64,000 bases of DNA from Paracoccaceae bacterium (GCA_022823605.1 JAJEHS010000004.1:21190-85189), one strand, 5' to 3'; numbered from the stretch's first letter, positions 17,920 to 28,951 are shown. Notes: generated by a model from the letters alone, not told the origin. Numbers and translations are program-made.

Positions 17920-19281
17920 ATGGGATCAAAAATTTTATTGCCAGCTTTATCACCTACGATGGAAGTGGGTAAAATTGCAAAATGGTTTGTCAAGGAAGGT
18001 GATTCCGTAGCTAGTGGTGATATACTTGCTGAAATTGAAACGGATAAGGCCATTATGGAATTTGAAGCCATTTCGGATGGGGTGGTGGAAAAACTTCTTG
18101 TGGCAGAAAATGATGAACCGATACCAGTCAACTCACCCATTGCCATAATTTCCGGAGATGATGATACATCAGGTGAAGAAAAAGCTTCTTCGGAGGAAAG
18201 TTCCATTGGTTTTAAGGAAACCACGACCGTTAGTGTAGTTCCAGAAGCCCCAAGGGAGAAATTGGAAGAGGATTTATCGCTGGAAAATGTATCGTTCAAA
18301 TCCCAAACCGTTCGCGAGGCATTACGGGATGCAATGGCGGAAGAAATGGAACGGGATGAACTGGTTTTCCTTATGGGAGAAGAAGTAGCCGAATATCAGG
18401 GCGCCTATAAGGTTTCCCAAGGACTATTGGACCAGTTTGGTTCAGAAAGGGTGATTGATACGCCAATTACCGAACATGGCTTTACGGGTCTTGGTGTTGG
18501 AGCAGGTTTTGCCGGTCTCAGACCGATAGTCGAGTTCATGACTTTCAATTTTGCCATGCAAGCAATTGATCACATTATCAATTCGGCTGGAAAAACCCTT
18601 TACATGTCAGGTGGACAAATGAATTGTCCAATCGTGTTTCGTGGTCCAAATGGTGCTGCGGCAAGAGTTGCTGCCCAGCATAGTCAGGATTACGCGGCAT
18701 GGTATTCCCATATACCAGGACTAAAGGTTATCCAACCCTTTTCGGCAGCTGATGCAAAGGGCTTGTTGAAGTCTGCAATTCGAGATCCCAATCCCGTGGT
18801 TTTCCTAGAAAATGAAATTCTTTACAACCGATCCTTTGATGTACCCGAGTTGGATGATTACACGGTTCCCATAGGGAAGGCAAAAATCTGGAAAGAAGGT
18901 AAGGATGTAACACTTGTTTCTTTTGGTATCGGGATGTCCCACACTTTGGAAGCCGCGAGGGAATTGGAAAATATTGGAGTTGATGCAGAGATCATTGATT
19001 TGAGAACCTTGCGACCTCTTGACAAGGATACGGTGATCGAATCGGTCAAAAAAACCAACAGGTGTGTAACCATAGAGGAAGGATTCCCTGTCTGTTCAAT
19101 TGGAAATCACCTGAGTTATCTGATCATGCAGGAAGCATTTGACTGGTTGGATGCCCCGGTAATTTGTTGTACCGGCAAGGATGTTCCCATGCCCTATGCT
19201 GCTAATTTGGAAAAACTCGCGCTGGTTTCCGTACCCGAAATTGTTCAAGCTGCAAAGTCAGTACTGTATTTGGAGGAATAA
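17920..19281 (+). CDS. pdhB: pyruvate dehydrogenase E1 beta subunit with N-terminal lipoyl domain
   Basis: This 453-residue protein fuses an N-terminal lipoyl domain (lipoyl Lys43 in [10 protein letters not shown]) to an E1 beta subunit through an acidic linker (about residues 85-125). The E1 part begins at [14 protein letters not shown] and contains [19 protein letters not shown] lipoylated E1 beta is a hallmark of alphaproteobacterial pyruvate dehydrogenases. The stop is 2 bases from the pdhC start. Confidence 0.96.
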   Translation: MGSKILLPALSPTMEVGKIAKWFVKEGDSVASGDILAEIETDKAIMEFEAISDGVVEKLLVAENDEPIPVNSPIAIISGDDDTSGEEKASSEESSIGFKETTTVSVVPEAPREKLEEDLSLENVSFKSQTVREALRDAMAEEMERDELVFLMGEEVAEYQGAYKVSQGLLDQFGSERVIDTPITEHGFTGLGVGAGFAGLRPIVEFMTFNFAMQAIDHIINSAGKTLYMSGGQMNCPIVFRGPNGAAARVAAQHSQDYAAWYSHIPGLKVIQPFSAADAKGLLKSAIRDPNPVVFLENEILYNRSFDVPELDDYTVPIGKAKIWKEGKDVTLVSFGIGMSHTLEAARELENIGVDAEIIDLRTLRPLDKDTVIESVKKTNRCVTIEEGFPVCSIGNHLSYLIMQEAFDWLDAPVICCTGKDVPMPYAANLEKLALVSVPEIVQAAKSVLYLEE

Positions 19282-19283
19282 AC

Positions 19284-20576
19284 ATGCCAACCAATATCCT
19301 CATGCCGGCTCTATCCCCAACAATGGAGGAAGGGATCTTAAGCAAGTGGTTTGTCAAGGAAGGTGATACAGTAGAATCGGGTGATTTGCTGGCTGAAATT
19401 GAAACTGACAAGGCCACAATGGAATTTGAATCCATTTATGAAGGCAATGTCACACAATTGCTGTTCGCAGAAGGTGCTGCAGGCATAAAGGTAAATACCC
19501 CGATTGCAGTTATAGATACAGGAGATTCCACGGTAGAAGAATCTTCTGTACCTGCTGTCGTTGATGAATCCAAACCTGAGGCAAAACCTGTCGAAACCAG
19601 TGAATCAGTCAAGCAGGTCAAACCAGTTCATGTAAACAAATCCTCCAGCAGCAGAATATTTATTTCTCCCCTTGCCAAAAGGTTGGCAAAGGAAAATGGC
19701 ATTGTCCTAGAGAACCTCAAGGGATCAGGACACAAGGGACGTATAGTCAAGAGGGATATCGAAGCTTACCTTCTAGAGCAGAAAGAACAGCCCACACCTT
19801 CGGTCCCAACACAGGTTCAGGGTATTACGCCCGAGGCATTTTCGTTTGATCAGGTTACCAAAATGTACCATGACAGGGAGTACGAGGTTGTTGAACTTGA
19901 GGGCATGAGGAGAACCATCGCTACCAGACTTAGTCAGTCAAAACAAACAATTCCTCACTACTACCTCAGAAGAGAGGTTGAACTCGATTCCCTTCTGAAA
20001 CTCAGGTCAAAAGTAAATTCATTTCTTGCCAAGAAAGGTAAAAAGGTTTCAATCAATGATTTCGTTATTTCAGCCGTAGCCAAGGCCTTGGAACTGGTTC
20101 CCCAGGCCAATACCGTTTGGGCAGCAGGCAATGTTCTACAGTTGAAATCCTGTGATGTGGCCGTGGCAGTATCAATCGATGATGGCTTGATCACGCCGGT
20201 TATCAAGGATGCAAATAAAAAATCGCTAGCTCAAATTTCAAATGAAATGAAGGATTTGGCTGAACGTGCAAGACAACGAAAACTACAACCAACTGAATAT
20301 ATCGGTGGTACTATCACTGTCTCAAATCTTGGAATGTTCGGTATTGAAAATTTTGATGCCATAATCAATCCTCCCCATGCCTCCATATTGGCCGTTGGTA
20401 CAGGAAAAAGAAAACCGGTTGTCGGGCCTTCTGATGAAATAGAGATCAAAACCCTGATGTCCCTGACTTTGTCCGTTGATCACCGGATTATTGATGGTGC
20501 ACTCGGTGCCCAACTATTAGGCACCATCGTTGATCTGTTGGAGAACCCAGTTTCAGTTTTGCTGAATCTGGATTAA
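19284..20576 (+). CDS. pdhC: dihydrolipoamide acetyltransferase (E2) of pyruvate dehydrogenase
   Basis: E2 core that transfers the acetyl group from lipoate to CoA. Domains in order are one lipoyl domain (Lys43 in ETDKATMEFE), a linker, the subunit-binding domain (SPLAKRLAKENGI to GRIVKRDIEAYL), and the catalytic domain ending in DHRIIDGALGAQLL with the active-site His. The 430-residue length is normal. No lpd (E3) gene follows; the next gene, cysE, converges after 11 bases, so E3 must be encoded elsewhere. Confidence 0.96.
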   Translation: MPTNILMPALSPTMEEGILSKWFVKEGDTVESGDLLAEIETDKATMEFESIYEGNVTQLLFAEGAAGIKVNTPIAVIDTGDSTVEESSVPAVVDESKPEAKPVETSESVKQVKPVHVNKSSSSRIFISPLAKRLAKENGIVLENLKGSGHKGRIVKRDIEAYLLEQKEQPTPSVPTQVQGITPEAFSFDQVTKMYHDREYEVVELEGMRRTIATRLSQSKQTIPHYYLRREVELDSLLKLRSKVNSFLAKKGKKVSINDFVISAVAKALELVPQANTVWAAGNVLQLKSCDVAVAVSIDDGLITPVIKDANKKSLAQISNEMKDLAERARQRKLQPTEYIGGTITVSNLGMFGIENFDAIINPPHASILAVGTGKRKPVVGPSDEIEIKTLMSLTLSVDHRIIDGALGAQLLGTIVDLLENPVSVLLNLD

Positions 20577-20587
20577 GCCAGTTGGAA

Positions 20588-21397
20588 TCAAGCACTGGGA
20601 TGAAAGTATTGAACCATTGTCTTAGATGGCTCTGAACAACCGGCATCACCAACTATTTTCGCCGGTATCCCAGCAACTGTCTTGCATTCAGGCACATCTT
20701 CCAGAACCACTGAACCCGCTGCCACCCGGGCACAATTACCTATAGTGATATTTCCTAGTATTTTAGCCCCTGCTCCGAGCAATACACCTTTACCCACTTT
20801 GGGGTGTCGATCACCCTCTTCCTTACCTGTTCCACCCAAAGTTACAGAATGAAGCATGGAAACGTTGTTTCCAACAACAGCCGTTTCACCGATCACGATA
20901 GAGTGGGCATGATCAATCAATATGCCATGACCGATAACCGCACCAGGATGGATATCGATACCAAAAACCTCTGAGGTTCTCATTTGGATAAAATAGGCCA
21001 GATCCTTGCGATCATTTTCCCACAACCACCTGCCAATTCTATAACATTGCAAGGCCTGGAAACCCTTGAAAAACAGCAATGGCTGGTAAAAGGTCTGACA
21101 GGCAGGGTCCCTGTCAAATACGGCAATTATATCGGCCCTGGCAGAGCGTCCAATTCCCGGATCATCGTTAAGAGCCTCATCGGCAATCTCCCTGAGGAGT
21201 TGTTCCGACATTTCAAGCGAGGCCATTTTGATGGAAAAACGAAAAGCCAGGGCTTTTTCAAGTGATTCATGATGCAGAATACCTGAATAGATCAAACCTG
21301 CCAGAAGCGGTTCCCTGGAAGTAATTTCCGAGGCTTCGTCACGTAGACGGGTCCATACTGGATCAAGTGGGGCCAACTGGTTAGATACCTCAGCCAT
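20588..21397 (-). CDS. cysE: serine O-acetyltransferase
   Basis: Makes O-acetylserine, the carbon acceptor for sulfide in cysteine synthesis. The 269-residue protein has the N-terminal helical domain (VWTRLRDEASEITSREPLLAGL) and a left-handed beta-helix with hexapeptide repeats, including DIHPGAVIGHG, DHAHSIVIGETAVVG, TLGGTG and PAKIVG. The C-terminal tail does not end in Ile, so the usual CysK-binding tail is not evident. It is divergent from the PKS operon, which contains sulfate-activation genes. Confidence 0.95.
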   Translation of the reverse strand: MAEVSNQLAPLDPVWTRLRDEASEITSREPLLAGLIYSGILHHESLEKALAFRFSIKMASLEMSEQLLREIADEALNDDPGIGRSARADIIAVFDRDPACQTFYQPLLFFKGFQALQCYRIGRWLWENDRKDLAYFIQMRTSEVFGIDIHPGAVIGHGILIDHAHSIVIGETAVVGNNVSMLHSVTLGGTGKEEGDRHPKVGKGVLLGAGAKILGNITIGNCARVAAGSVVLEDVPECKTVAGIPAKIVGDAGCSEPSKTMVQYFHPSA

Positions 21398-21925
21398 GAT
21401 TTCTCCTCATTGGGAAGTGTATTTACTTGTTCTAAAAATTAGTTTGAAACAAGTCGATGTCAATGAAATTGATATTGAATAGGGGGATTCTACATGTCTG
21501 TACATATCTGATTGGATTTCCCTGATTTGATATTTGGTTGTCATTGGGTGATTTCATACTGAAAATCTTGTTTAAATAAAGGGGGCAGGAAAACCACCAG
21601 TATTCGTTAACCTTCCGTGAACTTGAAGGAAAAAGCAATTGCAGCTTGTGAAGTGTTGCATCAGGAACTCATTTTGATCTTTGGTGCAGAAAAGCTGGAT
21701 TTTGAGTAACAAGAAAAGGTTAAAATCGATTTTTTTTGAACTTGAGAATCAAATCATGTTTCAATCGTTGCTGGAAGTGGTAAATGAGTTCAAAAATTGA
21801 ATTTAACTAACGGATCAGGGTTTCATCAGGCTTGATGACAAGGAACTTGGAGTATACTAAATTCATTGCCCGATAATCTATAAAATGTTAATTTTCCGAT
21901 GAATTAGTTAATTGGAGTGCAATTA
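21398..21925 (+). other. 528-base control region between cysE and the PKS gene
   Basis: No gene is visible. The stretch is AT-rich and should hold divergent promoters for cysE and the PKS operon. TTGATG (21832-21837) and TATACT (21853-21858) are 15 bases apart, a sub-optimal spacing, and TATAAA occurs at 21880-21885. GGAG at 21914-21917 is the ribosome binding site that selects the PKS ATG at 21926 over the GTG at 21917. Confidence 0.35.
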
Positions 21926-24900
21926 ATGCAGAAGCAAAATGATGATCTAAAAGTTGCAGTTGTTGGATATGCCTATCAAATGCCTGGTGGAATAAGGAAT
22001 GACGAGGATTTCTGGAAACTGCTTTGTGATCGTTCATTTATTCAGAATCCGATCAGGGAAAGATATGGCCGAGGTTATTTGCCTATTGGAGGATATTTCG
22101 GCCCAACCAGAATGATTTCGCACTATGAAGGCCATGTTCTGGGTGAAGATGAGTGCCTTCTGGACCATAAGTTTTTCGGTATCTCTTATAATGAATTCAT
22201 CAATCTGGATCCTCAGGCACGTATGCTTCTGACCAAATCATGGCAGGCAATTGAGCATGCCGGTTGGACATTGAATGAATTGCACAACAGCAAGACTGGT
22301 GTTTTCGTAGGTTCCCAGACACCTGCTGCGGCCAATTATCGTGAGTTGTATGGTGCTTCGGAATATACCGCCCCAGTTGCCAGCTTGGCTATGCTGGCAA
22401 ATCGCATTTCCTATCATTTCAATCTCATGGGCACGTCAATGACATGCTGTACAGCATGCTCGGCCGGATTAAGTGCGCTTCACACGGCTATGAATGCCAT
22501 CAGAAATGGAGATTGTGACCAAGCGTTGGTGGGTGCTGTGAACTTTCTTGGCATTGGAAGATTGAGTTGCAGTTTCAGTCAGATGGGTATCATCAGTCCA
22601 GATGGGGTCTGCCGATCATTCGACGCCGAAGCAAATGGCTATATGCGATCCGAAGGAGCATTTGTTTATGCCCTGAAACCACTTTCTGTCGCCGAAAATG
22701 ATGGTGATCAAATCTATGCCGTCATAGAGTCTACGGCACTGAACACAGCAGGTTCAGCCGACGAGTCCATGGGGCTGGCACCTGGTCGTACTATCACGGC
22801 ACCAACAATACATTCCCAGAAAAACGTGATGCATGAGGCTGCAATTCGAGCAGGTCGCGAACTTGTTGAATTCGATTACCTTGAAGCACATGCCACAGGT
22901 ACCGAAGTTGGTGATGCAATAGAAGGAAATGCAATTGCTGTAGCCTTTGGAGGTCAGAACCGGGATGTTCCTCTCCGTGTTTCAAGTGTAAAGAGCAATA
23001 TAGGTCATATGGAGGCTGCTGCATTTCACGGGTCCTTGTTGAAAGTTATTCTAATGATGAAGCATCGGACTTTTGCACCGATTTCGCATAATTTTGTTAT
23101 ACGCAATCCAGCCATTGATTTTCGCAGTTGTCCCATGGATGTACAGACAGAGTGTGAAGAGTTTCCTGAGAGAGGTACTGTTTTCGGCATTAATTCATTT
23201 GGTTTTGGTGGAGCAAATGGACATTGCGTTGTAAGCGAATACAGACCCAATAAACCAAGGCATTGGTCAATTCCACTGGCTCCTGCTGATGCTGTAACAA
23301 TACCTGTTTCTGCTCGTAACTCGGAAACACTCACGTCGGTAGTAAGTGCTTTGCGTAATTCGTTGAACGGATCTTGCCCTGATCTTTACACACTGGCAGG
23401 AAACCTCAGTACTCGCCGTACACATTTTGCTTACAGAACGGCATTCACAGTGAACAATCCCCAGGAGTTGATTGAAGCACTTGATACATTTCCAGACAAT
23501 CAACAAACTGCAATGGTAGACGAGAACAATGATCGGTTGGCCATGGTCTTTACAGGTCAGGGAGCCCAATGGCAAGGTTGTGGAAGAGAACTTTATGATG
23601 CGAACCCTGTATTCAAGCGTGTAATTGATACCATTGATGATTTGTGGAGAACCCATTCAAGTTTTTCTCTTCGTGACGCCTGTTTCAGTGCCGAACAAAC
23701 TCGTCTTGATGAATGCGAACTGGCACAACCCGTGACTTTCATGTTGCAATGTGCCATCCTGGAATTGCTCAAGACTTGGGGTGTTTATCCTGACTGTGTC
23801 ATCGGACACAGTTCTGGTGAGGTAGCTGCGGCTTATGCAACTGGTGCCTTGTCCCTTGAAGATGCAACCCATCTGGTCTATGCACGCTCGACTTTGCAGC
23901 AACGTACAGCCCAGTCAGGTCGCTTGCTGGCAATCAGTCTTGACTTAGCTGGTGTCGAAGGGTTACTCAACGAGATGGATATTATTTTCCGTCCTGAGGC
24001 TCATGGATCAATGACAGTCGAGATTGCATGCGAAAATTCACCTGCAAATACGGTTATTTGTGGTTTGGAATCGAACTTGCGACCATTCATGGACGTACTT
24101 GACTCAAGAAATATCCAGCATAGTCTCTTGCCAGGTAATATTGCATTCCATTCAACTGCCATGGAAAAAATCAAAAAAGATGTGTTGGATCAATTATCCT
24201 TTCTTGACAAGCGATCATTTACATTCGATGTACCTATGATATCATCGGTTACTGGTGAACTTGCAACCACGTTTAACAGTGGATACTGGTGGTCCAACAT
24301 ACGCAAGAAAGTTCGATTTTCTGCTGCTATGGCCTCAGTTGTTGGTATGTATGATCCTCGATGTGTACTTGAAATAGCTCCTCATTCGTCTCTGCAACCA
24401 GTCATAACCCAATGTCTGGGAGCTACACGTACTCAGGTCGAATCCATCCCTTCTTTTGAAAGGGGTAGTGATGCCCGAACTGACTTTGGTCGGATGTTGG
24501 GACGCCTCTACATGTCTGGTATAAATCTTGATTTTAATGCACAGTATCCAAGACCAAAACCCATTACGGCATATCTCCCGCCCTATCCTCAAGCAGGTAT
24601 CCGATACGTACATCGATTCAAAGATGAGGAGTTTACACTTAAACGAGGACCTTCTGTCGATGGACCGCTGGTGGGTCGCCGCATCCAATGTGATTACCCC
24701 TTGTTTGAGAATCTGCTGTCAAGCAAGAATTTGCCTTGGCTGTTGGATCACAAAGCTCAAGGTATTGCGATCATGCCAGCAGCCGGCTATATCGAGATGA
24801 TACTTGAAGCAATCGATGGCAAGCCGGCATTCTTTGAGATGGTTGAATTTCTTCAACCCTGTCCTATCCCCGATACTCCTGTTCGTTTGCAGACTCAATT

Positions 24901-27900
24901 GTTACCAATTGATGAAGTTGATGACGAGTTTGATTTCACAATTTCAACCAAGTCTTTCGAACCTGATGCCGATAGTATCGTACACTGCCGGGGTAAGGTT
25001 AAATTAATTGACCCTCAACCTCTCCAAGAGACCAAGATGAATCTTGTCGAAGTTGACCTTTCACAATTCGATTCATGTCCCTACCCTACAGGAGAAGAAT
25101 TTTATACACGAACATCAGCAGTCTTGGGTGATGCTTTTGAATATGGTCCGAATTTTCAGTGTGTAAAAAAAATTGCAGAAAATGGAAACAGTGGTGAGTT
25201 AATCATTGATATTGATGTTGATAAGGATTTTTGGGCAGTTGGTCGGGAAGAGGGATTTGTGTTTTCTCCCAACCAGCTGGATGGAGGATTGCAATCCCTA
25301 CTACACAATCTGATGATTTGTATTGATGTATTCTCAATGCCCATGCGCATGGAGCGAGTTACATTTCTGTCCCCTCCCACATCCAGCGACATGAGATGTG
25401 TGGTTGATTTGCCCTGGAATGTTCAAATCCAGATTGATGAATTTGGTCATAGGACCGTACCGATGGGTGAGAATTCCAGTGGACGGCTTAGTTTTTATGA
25501 TGGTGTCACGGGCAAACTCTCACTGTATATTGATAACTATTCCTGTTCCCACACCCACATACGCCTTTCAGAACTCGAATCAAACAAACACCAGATTGTC
25601 TGGCAGGAAAAATTCCTGACAACAATTATACAACCTGAACAATTGGATGATGGCAAGATCTCATATGAATCACTGTATGCTGGTCTATTGGGAGAAATCT
25701 CTGTACGTAATTGTCGGATTGTCGAATTTGCTGGCCAGAAAAGCCCTGAAAAAACAATATTCAATAAATTCAGGGAATGTATGAACAAGGTCCATTCCGC
25801 CAGTGAATATTGGTTGATTGGAGATAATGAATCTTGCACCAACGAGTTGTTCAATGCCTTGCAAAGCAGAAAAATAGTAGTCCGCTTCCAGCATCTTAAT
25901 CAGGAATATATGAACAGCATTGATCTTTCCCAGGGGTTGCTGCGTCAACATGCTGCCGATCTCATTATTGTTGATCTTGAAAATGGGAGAGTTGAAGATA
26001 ATTCGTGGCAGTTTTGGGAGAAGATAGCAACGCCTGGAGGCTTGGTTTTGTTGGTTAATCCACCACGTGATGTCTCTTCTGCCAAAGGTTGGACACTGGT
26101 TGGCAACTACAGGGATACAGTCCTGTTGAGGGTTCCCGAATTGCAACGCTTGAAGGCTGATCTGGATAAAAATCCTGGAGTTAAGTGGATCTTCGGAGAA
26201 TCGGATAGTCTTGCACGAAACTGGTCAGATATCCTGATTGGTAACCGGTCCATGCAGATGGATGTCTTGAATCGCGAGGAGAAATTCAAGGACGTTGACT
26301 GGTTGTCCGTTCCAGATCTGAAAGAAGTAGATATTTTCTGTGGCAACAATACCCGTGACCAAACAGGAGCAAAATTTGTTAGTTGGTTAATTGATTTCGT
26401 CAATGAACTTGTAAAGCATCGAGTTGGTAAGGTATCAGAAACATGTCGATTGACCGTTATCACAAAAAAGGCTGCGATGCAGGTCGAGGATTTACGCGGA
26501 TGTGCAGTTTGGGGTGCAATACGGAGTATGGCTGCCGAAGTTATTCCAGAGGCGATGATTGATTTTTGCCTTGTTGATATCGGTGATCAAGAAGATTTGA
26601 ACTGTCTGGCATGGCTCAAGAGCGTCAGTCTCCGTGAACGTGAAGTGGCAATTCACAACGGGCAGCCATGGGTACCACGATTTGTTGGTATCAAACAGGT
26701 TGAGGCATTGGTTCCTGTCAATGAAGATCCTACTTACAGGCTGCTTTTGAAACAACCCGGCCAGTTAAGCGGGTTGTGGATTCAGACTGTAACACACAAT
26801 GACCCCGGACCTGATGATCTGGAGATAGAGGTCAAGGCCGTGGGGCTTAATTTCAGGGATATCATGGTAACCCTGGACATGCTACCCCCGATGGGTTATG
26901 AGCGTTCTGCCATTGGACGGGATATCGGCATGGAGGCAAGTGGCAAGGTCATTGGCAAAGGAGACAATGTATCTGAGTTCAGTATAGGCGATCCAGTTGT
27001 TCTTATGCATGGTGGATGTATCGGCAATCGTATAATTGTCAACAGGAATCATGTTTTTCCTAAACCGGATGCTTTGACCATGTATGAAGCAGCAGCATCA
27101 CTTTCCGTTTATATCACGGCATATTATGCATTGATTCATCTGGCACATCTCCGCAAGGGAATGCGGGTACTTGTACATTCCGCCATGGGTGGTGTGGGGC
27201 AGGCAGCAATGCAATTGGCACAACATGTTGGTGCAGAAATCTACACAACTGCTGGCACTGATGAGAAGAGATCAAGACTCTTGGCCATGGGTGCCAAGGG
27301 GGCTTATGATTCGCACAGTCATGACTGGTATGATTCATTAATGGCTGCTACCAATGGAGAGGGTGTAGATGTCGTTCTCAATTCTCTGGCTGGCCGTCAT
27401 ATAAGACTTTGCCTACAATCCTTGCGCCCGGGAGGTTGGCATTGTGAAATAGGCAAGATTGATGTTTATGCTGACAGCAATCTTGGTATGAGGGTTATTA
27501 GAAAAAACTTGCGTTTTGTTACCATCGACATGGATCGTCTCATGCTGGATGATCCATTACTCTCCCGTTCCTTGTGCTTGTCATGCCTGGATCTTCTTGG
27601 ACAAGGTCATGTCAAGCCCTTGCAGATAAATACCTATTCGATTGCTGAGTACGAAAAAGCAATGCGAAAAATGATATCTGGTCAACATCAGGGCAAATTG
27701 TTGCTTGAGTTACCTGACAGGAACAAGCGATACAAACTGGAAGTCACGGATCGAAGGCCATTCCTTGATCCTGAGTCAACGTATCTGATTACCGGTGGAA
27801 TGGGAGGATTTGGTCTGAGTGTTTTGACTTACCTTACTCGTGTTGGTGCACGCCATATCACTCTCATGGATCGTGATCCGAATCGCCTTCGTGATTTCGA

Positions 27901-28951
27901 ATGGATTTATCGCAATTCCAATCTGAAGCATATGGACGAAGATGTTGACATTGACATTCTCCAAGGCGACGTCCAGTCTATGGATGATGTACAACGCTGT
28001 ATTGACGAGTGCAAAATGCCGATAAAGGGTATTTTCCATCTGGCAGGAACGCTTGATGATCGGTCAATGACAGAATTGACAGCAGAATCAGTTGATAAGG
28101 TTTTTGCACCAAAGGCTTTGGGAGCATTCAATCTGCACAGGGCGAGTTTGCACCTTCCACTTGACCATTTCGTAATGCTGTCCTCGACATCATCGACGTT
28201 GGGTAATCCGGGCCAAGTGAACTACAGTGCAGCAAGTGCTTTTCTGGATGGACTTGCTTCATTCCGACGAAGTAGAGGTTTGCCCGCACTTTCATTTAAT
28301 ATGGCCGCGGTTGCGGAAGCAGGTATGGCTTCAAGAAATCCACATGTTCTAAGGATCATGCGAGCTGCCGGTACTCCACCGATCAGTTGCGTATTTGCCC
28401 TGAACAATCTTGATTACGCACTCAGATGCATGCCTGATAGTGATCATCTTGTCACTGCCTTATTCAAGAATGTACCGTGGACTTTCAATTCACCTGATTA
28501 CATGCGTTTGGGTTATCTGATCTCGAACCAGAGGTTTTTTGAGGATAACACTGGCAAACAACTGTCGGTTGAATCCGTGGTCGAACGTATCATGGAAAAG
28601 GTGGCTGAGTTGTGTGGCCATGATGAAGGGACACCTGATGAACCGTTATCTGCTTACGGCATGAATTCAATTTCAGTTGCTGAACTTGGTGCCTTTCTCC
28701 AGGGAGAATACAACGTCCAGATCAGTGCTCTGGAGTTGATGACCACAGCAACATGCGAATCCTTGGCCATGACCATCGTTCATGGTGAGGAATCCAGTTC
28801 GGAACAAGCTGATGACTTAGAGTTTGCATTACCCTTGGAAATTGATGATAAGGGCCGTGTTCGGCGCAACAGAAAACCATCCTTGTTTGCAATCCCATTG
28901 GAAGATCACTTTGGTAATGATGATAAATGCATGTCAAGAGATGTTTTGTAG
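21926..28951 (+). CDS. mono-modular, fully reducing type I polyketide synthase
   Basis: A 2341-residue iterative-looking type I PKS. Domains by motif: ketosynthase 1-440 (Cys178 in TACSAGL, then EAHATGT and NIGH); malonyl-type acyltransferase about 530-830 (Ser629 in GHSSGE, then AFHS); dehydratase about 915-1210 (His942 in HxxxGxxxxP, Asp1119 in DGGLQ); a 350-residue linker that looks like a dead methyltransferase and a structural KR half; enoylreductase about 1600-1930 (HSAMGGVG near 1751); ketoreductase from 1955 (TGGMGGFG, LDD, Tyr2100); acyl carrier protein with Ser2248 in GMNSIS. No thioesterase or terminal reductase is present. The complete reductive loop predicts a saturated, fatty-acid-like chain. 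Resembles the FAS-like PKSs reported from sponge symbionts; that kinship is untested. The downstream cysD starts 33 bases later. Confidence 0.95.
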   Translation: MQKQNDDLKVAVVGYAYQMPGGIRNDEDFWKLLCDRSFIQNPIRERYGRGYLPIGGYFGPTRMISHYEGHVLGEDECLLDHKFFGISYNEFINLDPQARMLLTKSWQAIEHAGWTLNELHNSKTGVFVGSQTPAAANYRELYGASEYTAPVASLAMLANRISYHFNLMGTSMTCCTACSAGLSALHTAMNAIRNGDCDQALVGAVNFLGIGRLSCSFSQMGIISPDGVCRSFDAEANGYMRSEGAFVYALKPLSVAENDGDQIYAVIESTALNTAGSADESMGLAPGRTITAPTIHSQKNVMHEAAIRAGRELVEFDYLEAHATGTEVGDAIEGNAIAVAFGGQNRDVPLRVSSVKSNIGHMEAAAFHGSLLKVILMMKHRTFAPISHNFVIRNPAIDFRSCPMDVQTECEEFPERGTVFGINSFGFGGANGHCVVSEYRPNKPRHWSIPLAPADAVTIPVSARNSETLTSVVSALRNSLNGSCPDLYTLAGNLSTRRTHFAYRTAFTVNNPQELIEALDTFPDNQQTAMVDENNDRLAMVFTGQGAQWQGCGRELYDANPVFKRVIDTIDDLWRTHSSFSLRDACFSAEQTRLDECELAQPVTFMLQCAILELLKTWGVYPDCVIGHSSGEVAAAYATGALSLEDATHLVYARSTLQQRTAQSGRLLAISLDLAGVEGLLNEMDIIFRPEAHGSMTVEIACENSPANTVICGLESNLRPFMDVLDSRNIQHSLLPGNIAFHSTAMEKIKKDVLDQLSFLDKRSFTFDVPMISSVTGELATTFNSGYWWSNIRKKVRFSAAMASVVGMYDPRCVLEIAPHSSLQPVITQCLGATRTQVESIPSFERGSDARTDFGRMLGRLYMSGINLDFNAQYPRPKPITAYLPPYPQAGIRYVHRFKDEEFTLKRGPSVDGPLVGRRIQCDYPLFENLLSSKNLPWLLDHKAQGIAIMPAAGYIEMILEAIDGKPAFFEMVEFLQPCPIPDTPVRLQTQLLPIDEVDDEFDFTISTKSFEPDADSIVHCRGKVKLIDPQPLQETKMNLVEVDLSQFDSCPYPTGEEFYTRTSAVLGDAFEYGPNFQCVKKIAENGNSGELIIDIDVDKDFWAVGREEGFVFSPNQLDGGLQSLLHNLMICIDVFSMPMRMERVTFLSPPTSSDMRCVVDLPWNVQIQIDEFGHRTVPMGENSSGRLSFYDGVTGKLSLYIDNYSCSHTHIRLSELESNKHQIVWQEKFLTTIIQPEQLDDGKISYESLYAGLLGEISVRNCRIVEFAGQKSPEKTIFNKFRECMNKVHSASEYWLIGDNESCTNELFNALQSRKIVVRFQHLNQEYMNSIDLSQGLLRQHAADLIIVDLENGRVEDNSWQFWEKIATPGGLVLLVNPPRDVSSAKGWTLVGNYRDTVLLRVPELQRLKADLDKNPGVKWIFGESDSLARNWSDILIGNRSMQMDVLNREEKFKDVDWLSVPDLKEVDIFCGNNTRDQTGAKFVSWLIDFVNELVKHRVGKVSETCRLTVITKKAAMQVEDLRGCAVWGAIRSMAAEVIPEAMIDFCLVDIGDQEDLNCLAWLKSVSLREREVAIHNGQPWVPRFVGIKQVEALVPVNEDPTYRLLLKQPGQLSGLWIQTVTHNDPGPDDLEIEVKAVGLNFRDIMVTLDMLPPMGYERSAIGRDIGMEASGKVIGKGDNVSEFSIGDPVVLMHGGCIGNRIIVNRNHVFPKPDALTMYEAAASLSVYITAYYALIHLAHLRKGMRVLVHSAMGGVGQAAMQLAQHVGAEIYTTAGTDEKRSRLLAMGAKGAYDSHSHDWYDSLMAATNGEGVDVVLNSLAGRHIRLCLQSLRPGGWHCEIGKIDVYADSNLGMRVIRKNLRFVTIDMDRLMLDDPLLSRSLCLSCLDLLGQGHVKPLQINTYSIAEYEKAMRKMISGQHQGKLLLELPDRNKRYKLEVTDRRPFLDPESTYLITGGMGGFGLSVLTYLTRVGARHITLMDRDPNRLRDFEWIYRNSNLKHMDEDVDIDILQGDVQSMDDVQRCIDECKMPIKGIFHLAGTLDDRSMTELTAESVDKVFAPKALGAFNLHRASLHLPLDHFVMLSSTSSTLGNPGQVNYSAASAFLDGLASFRRSRGLPALSFNMAAVAEAGMASRNPHVLRIMRAAGTPPISCVFALNNLDYALRCMPDSDHLVTALFKNVPWTFNSPDYMRLGYLISNQRFFEDNTGKQLSVESVVERIMEKVAELCGHDEGTPDEPLSAYGMNSISVAELGAFLQGEYNVQISALELMTTATCESLAMTIVHGEESSSEQADDLEFALPLEIDDKGRVRRNRKPSLFAIPLEDHFGNDDKCMSRDVL

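Noticed and set aside
17721..18299. 192-codon minus-strand frame across the pdhA/pdhB junction
   Set aside because: Antisense to the lipoyl domain; its Ser-rich product mirrors the Glu/Gly/Thr-rich linker of pdhB.
21926..28951. PKS as a polyunsaturated fatty acid synthase or curacin-type alkene former
   Set aside because: There is one carrier domain, not a tandem array, no FabA-like pair, and no thioesterase next to the sulfotransferase, so neither model fits.
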